Below, one piece after another: positions 45,101-48,781 of a DNA stretch of 64,000 bases. This DNA comes from Gerris lacustris (lineage: Eukaryota > Arthropoda > Insecta > Hemiptera > Gerridae). Position 1 is the first letter of the stretch. Each line of letters begins with the position of its first letter. The position numbers and the translations under genes are program-made. The notes beneath the pieces were generated by a model that worked only from the letters and a program-made list of their open reading frames with translations, was not told the DNA's origin and ran no database searches. The stretch covers positions 3,412,203 to 3,476,202 of the forward strand of contig OX578283.1 of the NCBI GenBank assembly GCA_951217055.1, read 5' to 3'.

Positions 45101-47079
45101 ATTTTGAGTTCGCAATATTTTTCCTGTGTGTGCGTCAAAACGATCTTTAATATTGGAATGCTTCATGTTTCTATCTCGTTTGATTCAAAAGTTATTGGAA
45201 TCGTACAGAGCGACAGACGGACAGACACATGAACGAAACTATAAGGGTTTCCTTTTTTGGTTTTACCAACGAAACCCAAGTAAAAGAACAAGTAAAAAGA
45301 AAAAACAAGTGACACGAGTAAGAAATCAAATGAGCAATTAAACATTCATCCCTTTCCAATATATACAAAATCTTAAGTTCTGGAATAGCTAATCAGGAAA
45401 GTGCCCAACCCAATGGGTTTGCTATTGGCTGATTGGAGAACCTATCTTGACCTTCCTGGATTCTAATTGGAAGATTTGTTCTAAGAAAGAGCCGATCAGG
45501 AGCCCTAGTTTGGAATTAGGGATGATCCTCGGTGCCTCTCTAGTTGCAGGTATGCATAGGCGCATTAGTTAAGTCCGAAAGTGATGATGGAATTAAGAGC
45601 CCAGGCCTTTCACTAAGCTGGTGTAAGGGTTTTTGTTTGAACTGCACTTTTACCTGGAACCGGACCACGAATGTTCAATATAAAAATTTGCTTTAACAAA
45701 AAAAAACTGCTAACATTTGACAAAGAAGGCCATTCTATGACGTTTATCCCAAGAAAACCCCATTTTATGACGTTTATTCGAAAAATGGCTATTTTATGAC
45801 AAAATCATATGACTATGACGTTTATGAGTTTTTCCCGTCTCTGATAATAACCACTGGTTCATAAAGTGAGTGCCATTCAACCTTAAGGTTTTGCTTGAAG
45901 GGTTTGACACACCTGCAAGCAATGGTTTGATTGAACAAGTACAGTGTAACCCCTCTTAACCGGCCTCGGATTAACCGGTCCTAGGATTAACCTGCCTATT
46001 ATATAATAGATGGCAGGTGACTCAAACATTGATTGTTTGACGGCATTTCCTGGTAAATAAAGGGGGGGGGGGGGGGTCGGCTAAATAGGAGGGCGTTTGA
46101 AATTCTAGGACTACATATTTCTAGGAATCAATTAACATCTCTTTGTTTCTTCACCTGTTTCTTTGATGGAGCCTTTCTCTGAATTTTGTTAGAGCGAATT
46201 TCTTGAAGATGAGAGGGAAGAGAACGTTACTCCCGCAGTTTTGTTCTTGCCTTTGGCCGGTTATGATCTTCTTTTTAAAATCAAGTTTATAGGGGGGGTA
46301 GCTAATTTGTTGATTCCCCCCCCCCCCACAACATGAGGCTAGGACCGCCCTTGGCTAGGTAACTATGTGCCACACTAATTAGCAGAATATTTCTTCTTTT
46401 TTTTTTACTTTTCCCTTCTGTATGTTTAATGGTTGTAAAGTCTATATTATTTTGAAGTTCTAGGTCTTCTGGTGGTGACCGCGTCTCGAAGGGTGTATGT
46501 CCCGATGTTTCGCTCCTCCTGCTGTGAACTCAGTTCACAACTGTCTTATACCTAGGACACCATGAACACCCCTGAAGATGCTTCTAGCAGTAGGAGCGAA
46601 ACATCGGGATATACACCCTTCGAGACGCGGTCACCACCGGAATACCTAGAACTTCATTATAATTGTAACCGCGGAAGCCTACGAACATCTATATTATTTG
46701 TTTATCTATTGTTTAGGTTGGTATTGGTGATAGTGAGGAGAGTATGAGTTACTTCACTCAACATGCCGGTTCTTCAGCTAATGAAGCAGTGGAAGTGGCT
46801 GCAAGAGCTTTTGTACAGAACTTACTTAACTCTACTGACTTGATACTTGCAAAGCACGCTACAAACCCACCTGTACTTAACATGGCTTCCTCACAGGGGA
46901 CCTTACCTCCCTCATCCTACGAGCCTACTCAGTTCTCCACATCACCCTTCCTTCCTGTTCCTCTCCCAGCTAACTGTTCATCTTCATACGGAGCACCACC
47001 TCCCACTATGTATGAATCTATCAACACCCAGGTTCCACTCACTTCAACTCGTCCCTATGCATTGCACAGTGGATACTAA
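19066..47079 (+). CDS. RBM46/A1CF-like: Whole gene: A1CF/RBM46/RBM47-family RNA-binding protein (13 coding exons)
   Basis: The joined exons are 19066-19133, 26934-27075, 28305-28493, 29251-29399, 31944-32124, 34070-34247, 38254-38342, 38855-38934, 41855-41916, 42885-42942, 43323-43419, 44210-44305 and 46717-47079. They total 1752 nt, which gives 583 residues plus stop, with every phase matching and every intron GT-AG. Domains: leader 1-70, RRM1 about 71-140, RRM2 about 150-235, RRM3 about 244-318, Cys/Ser-rich linker about 333-398, dsRBD-like segment about 405-500 and a Pro/Ser/Tyr-rich tail. Vertebrate relatives bind AU-rich or edited mRNAs and act in C-to-U editing (A1CF, RBM47) or germ-cell mRNA control (RBM46, DND1). 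The role here is inferred from family only. Length and domain order fit A1CF/RBM47 better than SYNCRIP/hnRNP R, which lack the C-terminal dsRBD. Which paralogue it is cannot be decided by eye. Confidence 0.9.
19737..20333 (+). repeat. Interspersed repeat C (forward copy, with poly-G tract)
   Basis: A nearly complete copy starting TACTTTCTCATATAAAGAG. Where the full copy reads GGGGGCGCTACCCCCC it has a run of about 19 G. Intron 1. Confidence 0.7.
21027..21104. repeat. Two adjacent perfect hairpins
   Basis: AGCCAAATAAGTGCACTCC with its near-complement is followed directly by ATCCTTTAGCAATTTAAATT GCTAAAGGAT, a perfect 30-bp palindrome. It lies about 85 bp before the hAT element at 21189. Confidence 0.85.
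21189..22834. mobile_element. hAT-type element, 8-bp duplication TACAGGAA
   Basis: It starts CAGTGTCGGACTGGAAGC and ends CCTGGCCAGTCCGACACTG. TACAGGAA flanks both sides (21181-21188, 22835-22842). Near each end is a GGGCCCTCGGCAAA segment in opposite orientation. The 1.65-kb interior lacks transposase motifs and contains a 270-bp-armed inverted repeat (21411-22013). Intron 1. Confidence 0.9.
21411..22013. repeat. Inverted repeat with 270-bp arms inside the hAT element
   Basis: The left arm 21411-21684 and right arm 21738-22013 are nearly perfect complements around a 53-bp spacer. Each arm is open for about 90 codons when read toward or away from the centre, but the two frames encode the same peptide because they are copies. 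The right arm contains AAG|GTAAGA, which looks like a splice donor. The sequence is not recognised. It may be captured host or transposon exon sequence. Confidence 0.8.
23372..23815 (+). repeat. Interspersed repeat D (forward, internally deleted)
   Basis: Has the 5' end (AGGGTCCGTAGGCAAAACCA) and the 3' end (GCACACACTTGACCTGTTTA) but lacks the middle C-tract section. It ends a few bases before the hAT element at 23831. Confidence 0.62.
23831..26251. mobile_element. hAT-type element, 8-bp duplication CTATACAA
   Basis: It starts CAGAGCCAGAACTAGGC and ends GTCTAGTTCCGCCTCTG. CTATACAA flanks both sides (23823-23830, 26252-26259). It is 2.4 kb long with GGGCCTC segments near both ends and holds copies of interspersed repeat C (24207-24749 and about 25775-25880). 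No transposase motif was recognised. Intron 1. Confidence 0.87.
24207..24749 (+). repeat. Interspersed repeat C (forward copy inside a hAT element)
   Basis: A nearly full copy lacking the first 50 bp, carrying the GGTTCGATTGCC variant of the B-box-like block. It is contained in the hAT element 23831-26251. Confidence 0.68.
26934..27075 (+). CDS. RBM46/A1CF-like: Exon 2: family-specific N-terminal leader (residues 23-70)
   Basis: The acceptor is TTTATAG and the donor is GAG|GTAATA. It encodes a helix-like stretch followed by NQENGQRHYGPPPDWHGPPP. This closely matches the leader directly before RRM1 in A1CF, RBM46 and RBM47 (NQENGQRKYGGPPPGWDGPPP type). The motif separates this family from most other multi-RRM proteins and is the strongest single clue to identity. 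The exon ends at Lys-Gly-Ser-Glu, so RNP2 of RRM1 begins exactly at the next exon. Confidence 0.93.
27515..27683. mobile_element. hAT-type MITE (169 bp), 8-bp duplication CAAGTAAG
   Basis: It starts CAGGGCCAATTTAAC and ends CTAAAACGGGCCTG. CAAGTAAG is repeated exactly on both sides (27507-27514, 27684-27691). The interior has a GGGCACGTGCCC palindrome. It interrupts a half copy of the sequence that forms the foldback at 36955-37495. Confidence 0.85.
27906..28193. repeat. 26-bp minisatellite with three-unit higher-order pattern
   Basis: Eleven tandem units of GCTCGACTTGGCTGGGGCAC plus GGCTGT. Units 3, 6 and 9 read GCTGAAC instead of GCTCGAC, so a 78-bp higher-order unit is visible. Because 26 is not a multiple of 3 and the unit lacks stops, several frames stay open for about 100 codons on both strands; these are artefacts. 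It lies in intron 2 and is followed by a 48-bp perfect palindrome at about 28206-28253. Confidence 0.95.
28206..28253. repeat. Short perfect palindrome before exon 3
   Basis: CTCCTTCGCCAAATCTTAAT and its complement flank the centre ATCTGGAT. It follows the minisatellite directly and ends about 50 bp before exon 3. It would form a stable hairpin in the pre-mRNA. Confidence 0.85.
28305..28493 (+). CDS. RBM46/A1CF-like: Exon 3: RRM1 (residues 71-133)
   Basis: The acceptor is GATATAAAG and the donor is CAG|GTAAGA; both boundaries are phase 0. RNP2 reads VFVSHLP and RNP1 reads RGFCFITF, with the family signature LEDELVPVF..VGRIY.MR.MMDFSG.NRG between them. The usual Gly-Lys of RNP2 (VFVGKLP/IFIGKLP) is replaced by Ser-His. 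The exon ends at LNNYQ, matching the LNNYEIR boundary of the family. A 26-bp minisatellite ends about 110 bp upstream of the exon. Confidence 0.95.
28608..29193. mobile_element. piggyBac-like MITE with TTAA duplication (copy 2)
   Basis: It has the same ends (CCCTTCGTGGCACGGC ... GTGTCTCGAAGGG) and TTAA duplications (28604-28607, 29194-29197) as copy 1, about 90% alike by eye through the interior. It lies in intron 3 and ends 57 bp before exon 4. Confidence 0.87.
29251..29399 (+). CDS. RBM46/A1CF-like: Exon 4: end of RRM1 and start of RRM2 (residues 134-182)
   Basis: The acceptor is TTGGAAAG and the donor is AG|GTTGGT. It opens IREDHRLKVTRSMDNCRLYV, matching the family's IR-N/D-x-R-L-x-V...S-x-DNCRLFVG junction. 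RNP2 of RRM2 is LYVGHI. The segment where most members have a short G-I-P turn reads HIAGDVIKEEL. The last codon is split AG|A to exon 5. A piggyBac-like MITE ends only 57 bp upstream (29193), so the acceptor and any branch point are compressed between the transposon end and the exon. Confidence 0.93.
29881..30110. mobile_element. Palindromic MITE, family E (reference copy)
   Basis: A 230-bp element starting ATACTCTTTTTATAATTAGT and ending with the complement AATTGTAAAAAGAGTAT, with TA at both sides. Inside are complementary-looking GGAGCCAATAAAAGCA and GTTGGCCAATCTGAGTG blocks and CCCACCCCTCCCACAGGC. No coding capacity. Intron 4. Confidence 0.75.
31107..31278. repeat. AT-rich inverted repeat
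   Basis: Arms of about 70 bp carry GTAGTATTCATACTACGGAA and its complement TTCCGTAGTATGAATACTAC, around a 30-bp centre. Intron 4. Confidence 0.75.
31944..32124 (+). CDS. RBM46/A1CF-like: Exon 5: rest of RRM2 (residues 183-243)
   Basis: The acceptor is GGTTTACAG and the donor is CAG|GTATCA. It contains RNP1 as CFCFIEF and the highly diagnostic run CHRAAATARR...FGCDVRIDWAEPD. In A1CF/RBM47 the equivalent is ESHRAAAMARR...WGHGIAVDWAEPE. The DWAEP motif ends RRM2 in this family and in SYNCRIP/hnRNP R. The exon ends phase 0 at LIKQ, just before RRM3. Confidence 0.95.
32665..32985 (+). repeat. Interspersed repeat A (internally deleted copy)
   Basis: It has the 5' end (TGGCACATAGCTTCCTCGCA) and the 3' third (TATATGGGACCAACAATGGG to CTGTCTTGG); the middle is deleted. 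Intron 5. Confidence 0.6.
34070..34247 (+). CDS. RBM46/A1CF-like: Exon 6: RRM3, first two thirds (residues 244-302)
   Basis: The acceptor is TTTTTGCAG and the donor is CATG|GTAACT. RNP2 is VYIRNLP (family VLYVRNL) and RNP1 is DYAFIDC (family DYAFVHF), preceded by the conserved V-K-K-I-x-D. The stretch between them (LEVALLFCKGES) has diverged. The final Gly codon is split G|GG into exon 7. A TA-flanked pogo-like element lies 57 bp downstream of the donor. Confidence 0.93.
34304..35080. mobile_element. pogo/Tigger-like non-autonomous element (second copy)
   Basis: It starts CAGTAGAGTCTCGCTAATCC after TA and ends GGATAAGCGAGACTCTTCTG. The 3' flank has mutated from TA to TT. The interior aligns with 39692-40494 through most of its length, with small indels. 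It lies in intron 6, 57 bp after exon 6. Confidence 0.82.
35345..36872 (-). mobile_element. hAT element with transposase remnants, 8-bp duplication CTTATCAG
   Basis: The ends are CAAAGACGGG and CCCGTCTCTG, flanked by CTTATCAG on both sides (35337-35344, 36873-36880). The subterminal zones are rich in TATGACGTTTAT and TATGACTTTTAT repeats. On the minus strand 36079-36288 gives an N-terminal piece with FFCKPCDAQV (zinc-finger-like). The piece at 35672-36073 ends FAPTSSADVERSFSKFKILY, the hAT C-terminal dimerisation motif. The middle of the transposase is deleted, so the element is non-autonomous. Intron 6. Confidence 0.9.
36955..37495. repeat. Foldback with 240-bp arms
   Basis: The left arm 36955-37190 and right arm 37255-37495 are near-perfect complements (CACTAGTGTAAAAAAATAAG and its complement at the ends). 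A half copy of one arm occurs at 27390-27890, there interrupted by a hAT MITE. The minus-strand 64-codon frame within it is an arm artefact. Intron 6. Confidence 0.85.
38080..38156 (-). other. tRNA-like sequence (SINE head)
   Basis: On the minus strand TAGTCAGTAGTTGGATGGG resembles an A box and GGGTTCGATTCCC a B box at the right spacing. Stem pairing is too poor for a functional tRNA. It is probably the head of a tRNA-derived SINE, in intron 6, about 100 bp before exon 7. Confidence 0.5.
38254..38342 (+). CDS. RBM46/A1CF-like: Exon 7: end of RRM3 (residues 303-332)
   Basis: The acceptor is TTGTTTCAG and the donor is GAG|GTGATA. It reads GYNLEGRVLEASWARHHVQG. This corresponds to the family's N-G-x-x-L-x-G-x-x-I-E-V-T/S-x-A-K-P strand 4 of RRM3, and SWARH replaces the usual TLAKP. 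The preceding intron is 4.0 kb and holds a pogo-like element, a hAT element with transposase remnants and a 0.5-kb inverted repeat. Confidence 0.88.
38428..38505. repeat. Hairpin in intron 7
   Basis: GAAAGATTTTCTACAGTAAA TCAACTGCC and its near-complement flank AACTTAATC. It starts 86 bp after the exon 7 donor. Confidence 0.78.
38720..38790. mobile_element. Ultra-short hAT mini-element (71 bp), 8-bp duplication ATAACACG
   Basis: It starts CAGTGGCGTAGCTAGGG and ends CATAGATACGCCACTG, with ATAACACG exactly on both sides (38712-38719, 38791-38798). The interior is a GGGTCCCCCC / GGACCTGGTGGGCCC hairpin. It has little more than termini. It lies 64 bp before exon 8. A related 3' terminus occurs at about 11055-11068. 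Confidence 0.88.
38855..38934 (+). CDS. RBM46/A1CF-like: Exon 8: Cys-rich linker (residues 333-358)
   Basis: The acceptor is TTTCTAG and the donor is AG|GTAACC. It encodes NKGCMDGGCQSPGYVCGSPS followed by a Ser/Pro run. Three Cys residues (C-x4-C-x6-C) are present, but no known fold is evident. It is phase-compatible with exons 7 and 9, which supports its inclusion. The sequence is not recognised from vertebrate members, which have Gly/Arg- and Tyr-rich linkers here. A 71-bp hAT mini-element sits in the same short intron, 64 bp upstream of the exon. Confidence 0.78.
39552..40695. mobile_element. PIF/Harbinger-like foldback MITE with TAA duplication, itself interrupted
   Basis: The ends are GGGGGATGACACACTTCGCC and its near-complement GGCGAAGTGTGTCACCCCCC. 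TAA occurs on both sides (39549-39551 and 40696-40698). Beyond the termini the arms carry repeated CCACCTGGGTGGCGCC-type palindromic segments. Without the inner pogo-like element it is about 340 bp. TWA duplication and a GGG terminus are typical of PIF/Harbinger. It has no coding capacity. It sits inside the LINE RNase H domain. Confidence 0.8.
39692..40494. mobile_element. pogo/Tigger-like non-autonomous element, TA duplication
   Basis: It starts CAGTAGAGTCTCGCTAATCC and ends GGATAAGCGAGACTCTACTG, with TA at both sides. The 803-bp interior carries several GTCCGGATTA-type subterminal repeats. It is closely similar to the element at 34304-35080. It has no transposase frame. It is inserted in the PIF-like element above. 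Confidence 0.85.
41434..41660. mobile_element. Palindromic MITE, family E (divergent copy)
   Basis: Recognised by GACACTCAGATTGGCCAACC, TGTGGGAGGGGTGG and TCATTGGCTCCCC blocks. The outer ends have diverged to GTTACAAGTTGTGACTTTTG. More decayed copies or fragments are at about 5645-5870, 11830-11945, 31330-31460, 55766-55945 and 63424-63610. Confidence 0.6.
41855..41916 (+). CDS. RBM46/A1CF-like: Exon 9: Ser/Thr-rich linker (residues 359-379)
   Basis: The acceptor is GTTAAAG and the donor is ATCAA|GTAAGT. It reads SMYKGKTNFTHSVDTSTNIS. It is a short linker exon with no domain, supported by phase fit at both ends (1 nt completes AG|G upstream; A|GG continues downstream) and by a consensus donor. 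The acceptor has a poor pyrimidine tract, so the exon could be alternatively spliced. The preceding 2.9-kb intron contains the nested LINE/PIF/pogo insertion. Confidence 0.7.
42129..42175 (+). repeat. (TGTC)n microsatellite
   Basis: About eleven tandem TGTC units. A (GT)n run of about 9 units lies at 41946-41965. Both are in intron 9. Confidence 0.95.
42488..42852. repeat. Foldback with 14-bp ends and internal hairpin
   Basis: TTTATCTACGATTG at the left and CAATCGTAGATAAA at the right enclose a near-perfect hairpin at 42699-42745 (CCTCTTCTTTACCGCC and complement). The right end lies 33 bp upstream of exon 10. The preceding 42365-42487 is unusually rich in CGAGTG/GCACGAG-type CpG words. Confidence 0.7.
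42885..42942 (+). CDS. RBM46/A1CF-like: Exon 10: Gly/Ser-rich linker (residues 380-398)
   Basis: It has a strong poly-T tract with TTTCAG acceptor and a CT|GTAAGT donor. It reads KNGSCASGGSRIQEFFSF. Both ends are split codons that close correctly with exons 9 and 11. The end of a foldback with 14-bp termini lies about 33 bp upstream of the exon. No domain was recognised. Confidence 0.75.
42994..43224. mobile_element. Palindromic MITE, family E (copy)
   Basis: Same length, ends and interior as the copy at 29881. It begins 52 bp after the exon 10 donor and lies in the 380-bp intron 10, of which it makes up more than half. Confidence 0.75.
43323..43419 (+). CDS. RBM46/A1CF-like: Exon 11: N-terminal helix before the dsRBD (residues 399-431)
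   Basis: The acceptor is GAATATTACAG and the donor is AAG|GTAAAT. It reads NCSRDSQYTAVIAQQIKDLI and continues with a short Asn/Arg/Pro segment. The predicted amphipathic helix and the Pro-Ser-Lys lead-in just before an A-V-E-E-L motif resemble the start of the DND1/A1CF C-terminal dsRBD. Confidence 0.82.
43600..43805 (-). pseudogene. mariner transposase C-terminus with terminal repeat (fragment)
   Basis: The plus strand begins AAGGACTGTCCAGAAAGTAAC, a typical mariner terminus. Reading the minus strand inward, about 43697-43800 encodes DFYREGIEKLVYDKCHGM and, after a small insertion with a stop, LNGDYEEK. This is the conserved end of mariner transposases (FYREGIEKLVxRYDKCLNLNGDYVEK type). Only this end is present. 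Intron 11. Confidence 0.75.
44040..44165 (-). other. tRNA-like sequence (SINE fragment) before exon 12
   Basis: On the minus strand AGCCGTGGCTGTATGGATTA is followed about 55 bp later by TGGGTTCGATCCTGC, a B-box match. It is too stretched for a tRNA gene, so SINE-like. It ends 45 bp before exon 12. Confidence 0.4.
44210..44305 (+). CDS. RBM46/A1CF-like: Exon 12: dsRBD-like core (residues 432-463)
   Basis: The acceptor is TTTTCAG and the donor is AGC|GTGAGT. It reads AVEELANQLNWGLVKYYVCE followed by a strand (HQPVIYFAS). A1CF has an A-V-x-x-L-E-E-I-C-Q-K-N-N-W-G-x-P-x-Y helix-turn-strand at the same place. The NWG turn is conserved. A hAT element starts only 22 bp past the donor (44328), so the donor has stayed intact beside an insertion. 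Confidence 0.87.
44328..45843. mobile_element. hAT element, second copy of the 35345-36872 family, secondarily invaded
   Basis: The left end is CTGAGACAGGACGTTTATGAC and the right end TTTTTCCCGTCTCTG. The flanks TTTATAAC and ATAATAAC agree at 6 of 8 positions. The right third (about 45310-45840) closely matches about 36290-36872, and the left part matches 35350-35900. The middle is replaced by a repeat with a 20-bp poly-G tract (about 44790-45290). It begins 22 bp after exon 12. Confidence 0.82.
46452..46665. repeat. Inverted repeat just before the last exon
   Basis: Arms of about 70 bp (46452-46519, 46588-46665) carry GGTGGTGACCGCGTCTCGAA and CGATGTTTCGCTCC with their complements. The spacer includes CCTGAAGATGCTTCTAGCAG. 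The GAAGATGC...GCGAAACATCGGG design resembles the ends of Penelope-like elements, a weak assignment. It ends 51 bp before exon 13. Confidence 0.75.
46717..47079 (+). CDS. RBM46/A1CF-like: Exon 13: end of dsRBD, Pro/Ser/Tyr tail and stop (residues 464-583)
   Basis: The acceptor is ATTGTTTAG. The exon opens VGIGDSEESMSYFTQHAGSS and then gives the final dsRBD helix (ANEAVEVAARAFVQNLL). In A1CF the matching helix is the D-E-A-K-x-x-A-A-E-x-x-L segment. After this comes a low-complexity tail with repeated Pro-Pro-Ser/Thr-Met-Tyr-Glu-type motifs, ending PYALHSGY and TAA. The last eight codons are the first unit of a tandem repeat that continues into the 3' UTR. A second frame is open over part of the exon but does not fit splicing. 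Confidence 0.88.
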   Translation, partial: VGIGDSEESMSYFTQHAGSSANEAVEVAARAFVQNLLNSTDLILAKHATNPPVLNMASSQGTLPPSSYEPTQFSTSPFLPVPLPANCSSSYGAPPPTMYESINTQVPLTSTRPYALHSGY

Positions 47080-47470
47080 CAATGCATTGCACAGTGGATA
47101 CTGACTATGCATAGCACAGTGGATACTAACTATGCATTGCACAGTGGATACTGACTATGCATAGCACAGTGGATACTAACTATGCATTGCACAGTGGATA
47201 CTGACTATGCATAGCACAGTGGATACTAACTGTGAGATTACATTCATCTTCTAATGTAGCACCCACCACTTCCGACTATGTATGAATCTATCAACTCTTA
47301 GGTTCTACTGTCTTCAAATCATCCCTATGCATTGCATAGTGGATATTAACTATGCATAGTGGATATTAACTATGCATAGTGGATACTAACTGCATAGTCG
47401 ATACTAACTATGCATAGTGGATACTAACTATGCATAGTGGATACTAACTATGCATTGTTGATACTGGATA
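47048..47470 (+). repeat. Minisatellite derived from the last codons of the gene
   Basis: A 25-bp unit (TATGCATTGCACAGTGGATA plus CTAAC or CTGAC) begins within the CDS, where it encodes YALHSGY and the TAA stop. It repeats about seven times to about 47232. After a break it is followed by 20-bp short forms (TATGCATAGTGGATACTAAC) to about 47470. An 80-bp stretch between the two blocks repeats TATGAATCTATCAAC from the exon. It lies in the 3' UTR. Confidence 0.92.
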
Positions 47471-47501
47471 CTAATTTTTTCTTAATCTGGAGAATTTTAA
47501 A

Positions 47502-47507
47502 AATAAA
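47502..47507 (+). terminator. Possible polyadenylation signal
   Basis: AATAAA lies about 420 bp past the stop codon, directly after the 3' minisatellite and before a long AT-rich stretch. It is the first AATAAA after the stop and so the likeliest 3' end of the A1CF/RBM46-like transcript. In sequence this AT-rich such hexamers arise often by chance. Confidence 0.4.
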
Positions 47508-47509
47508 AT

Positions 47510-48250
47510 AAAACATTATAATTTGAGCATTCCTTAAACCTTATTGTTTTACAAAGATATCTTAATTTATTTTTATAGAAATTTCCCCTTCTTAGACATT
47601 TTTATTATTTTATTTAAATTTTATTATTAATCCCTATTATAAATATATTTATAATTCATTTTCATTTAATCTTTATTTGAATTCGATTAATTTTTATTTT
47701 TTTTATATATTAGTTATTTATATATTTATTATAATCATTTCAAATTTTAAACCGTTTTTATAACTGAAATGATACATTTTGTAAATTAGGTACTTCTTTA
47801 TTTAAATAATTCAATTTGTAGACAAGTTTTACAAATTACTTAATTTAAAATTTTCTTGAATTTCTTATTTATTTCTTCTTATTATTAATTGTTATCATTT
47901 TTTTAATTATTAGTTTTTAATTATGTTTTCAAAACATTTGATAAACTCACAATCTGAATGCAAATTATAAAGATTTTCTTGAAAAAATATGATTTAATTT
48001 AAGATAAAACTGTCCTGACCTTAAAATATAAAAATAAGGTTTTTTTATGGGATTTTCATATGTTTTCAATATTTCTAAATCCTCTGGGAAATGTAGCTAA
48101 TATAGTATATTATTTTTTGTTTTATTTATAATTTTTTTTTTCTTAATAATTGATATTTATTACATGTTTTAAAAATTATTTTTATTTGCAATTGAACATT
48201 TTATATTAAATGTGTATTTTTGTTTTATTATTAATTAATTATTTTAAATA
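47510..48250. other. AT-rich 3' flank of the main gene
   Basis: Extremely AT-rich, apart from a few short segments, with no repeats or exons that I can recognise. It may hold the end of the 3' UTR. Confidence 0.5.
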
Positions 48251-48256
48251 TACATA

Positions 48257-48330
48257 TACAGTAAGACCCTGTTAATCTGGAAGAATTCAGACAGAGTAGT
48301 CCGGATTAGTGGGATTTCTGGATTAGCGAG
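48257..48330 (+). mobile_element. pogo-like terminus (left end only)
   Basis: TA-CAGTAAGACCCTGTTAATC followed by GTCCGGATTAGTGGG. The only matching right end in the window is at about 61261-61301 (GTCCGGATTAACGGGGTCCTACTG-TA). Either two truncated copies exist, or one 13-kb interval has been expanded by nested insertions. Similar left-type termini lie at 12626, 45943, 57828 and 59799. Confidence 0.5.
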
Positions 48331-48781
48331 GTTTTAAAAAAAATAACGTAAAACACTTTATAAAAAAATGTATGTATTTTTCAGTCGTATTGATTTATTT
48401 AATAGTCCACTAAGTAAAAACATCTATCTCCAAGAGGGAGTGCCTAGAGTTGTCAAGATCAAGAAAACATTTTTTTAATAAATAGTAAAATAATTTAAAG
48501 TTCTCCATAGTATATAGTAAACTAATGAAAATTGACAATATAAAAGGGGATACAAATTTTGACATAATGTGGACATAATGCCTAAATTTTACCTGTTTTT
48601 ACTTTTTATGTATTTTTTTTTAAATTTATCTGTTTAAGTTTTATTGCATGAATTAAGCATGCCTCCATAATTTAGTAAAAAGGAAACGGACTTAGTCTGA
48701 ACTGTCAAAGAGAGTCAAAAACAAAATAAAGACCTTAGATGAACTAGAATGAGGTATATAAGAGATATCAGTGGTGCGAGT

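Noticed and set aside
46847..47104. Second open frame in the last exon
   Set aside because: The other frame continues the spliced protein and the dsRBD helix; this one has no acceptor in phase.
47048..47470. CRISPR-like array of short repeats
   Set aside because: Units are directly tandem with no spacers and begin in a eukaryotic coding exon; it is a minisatellite.
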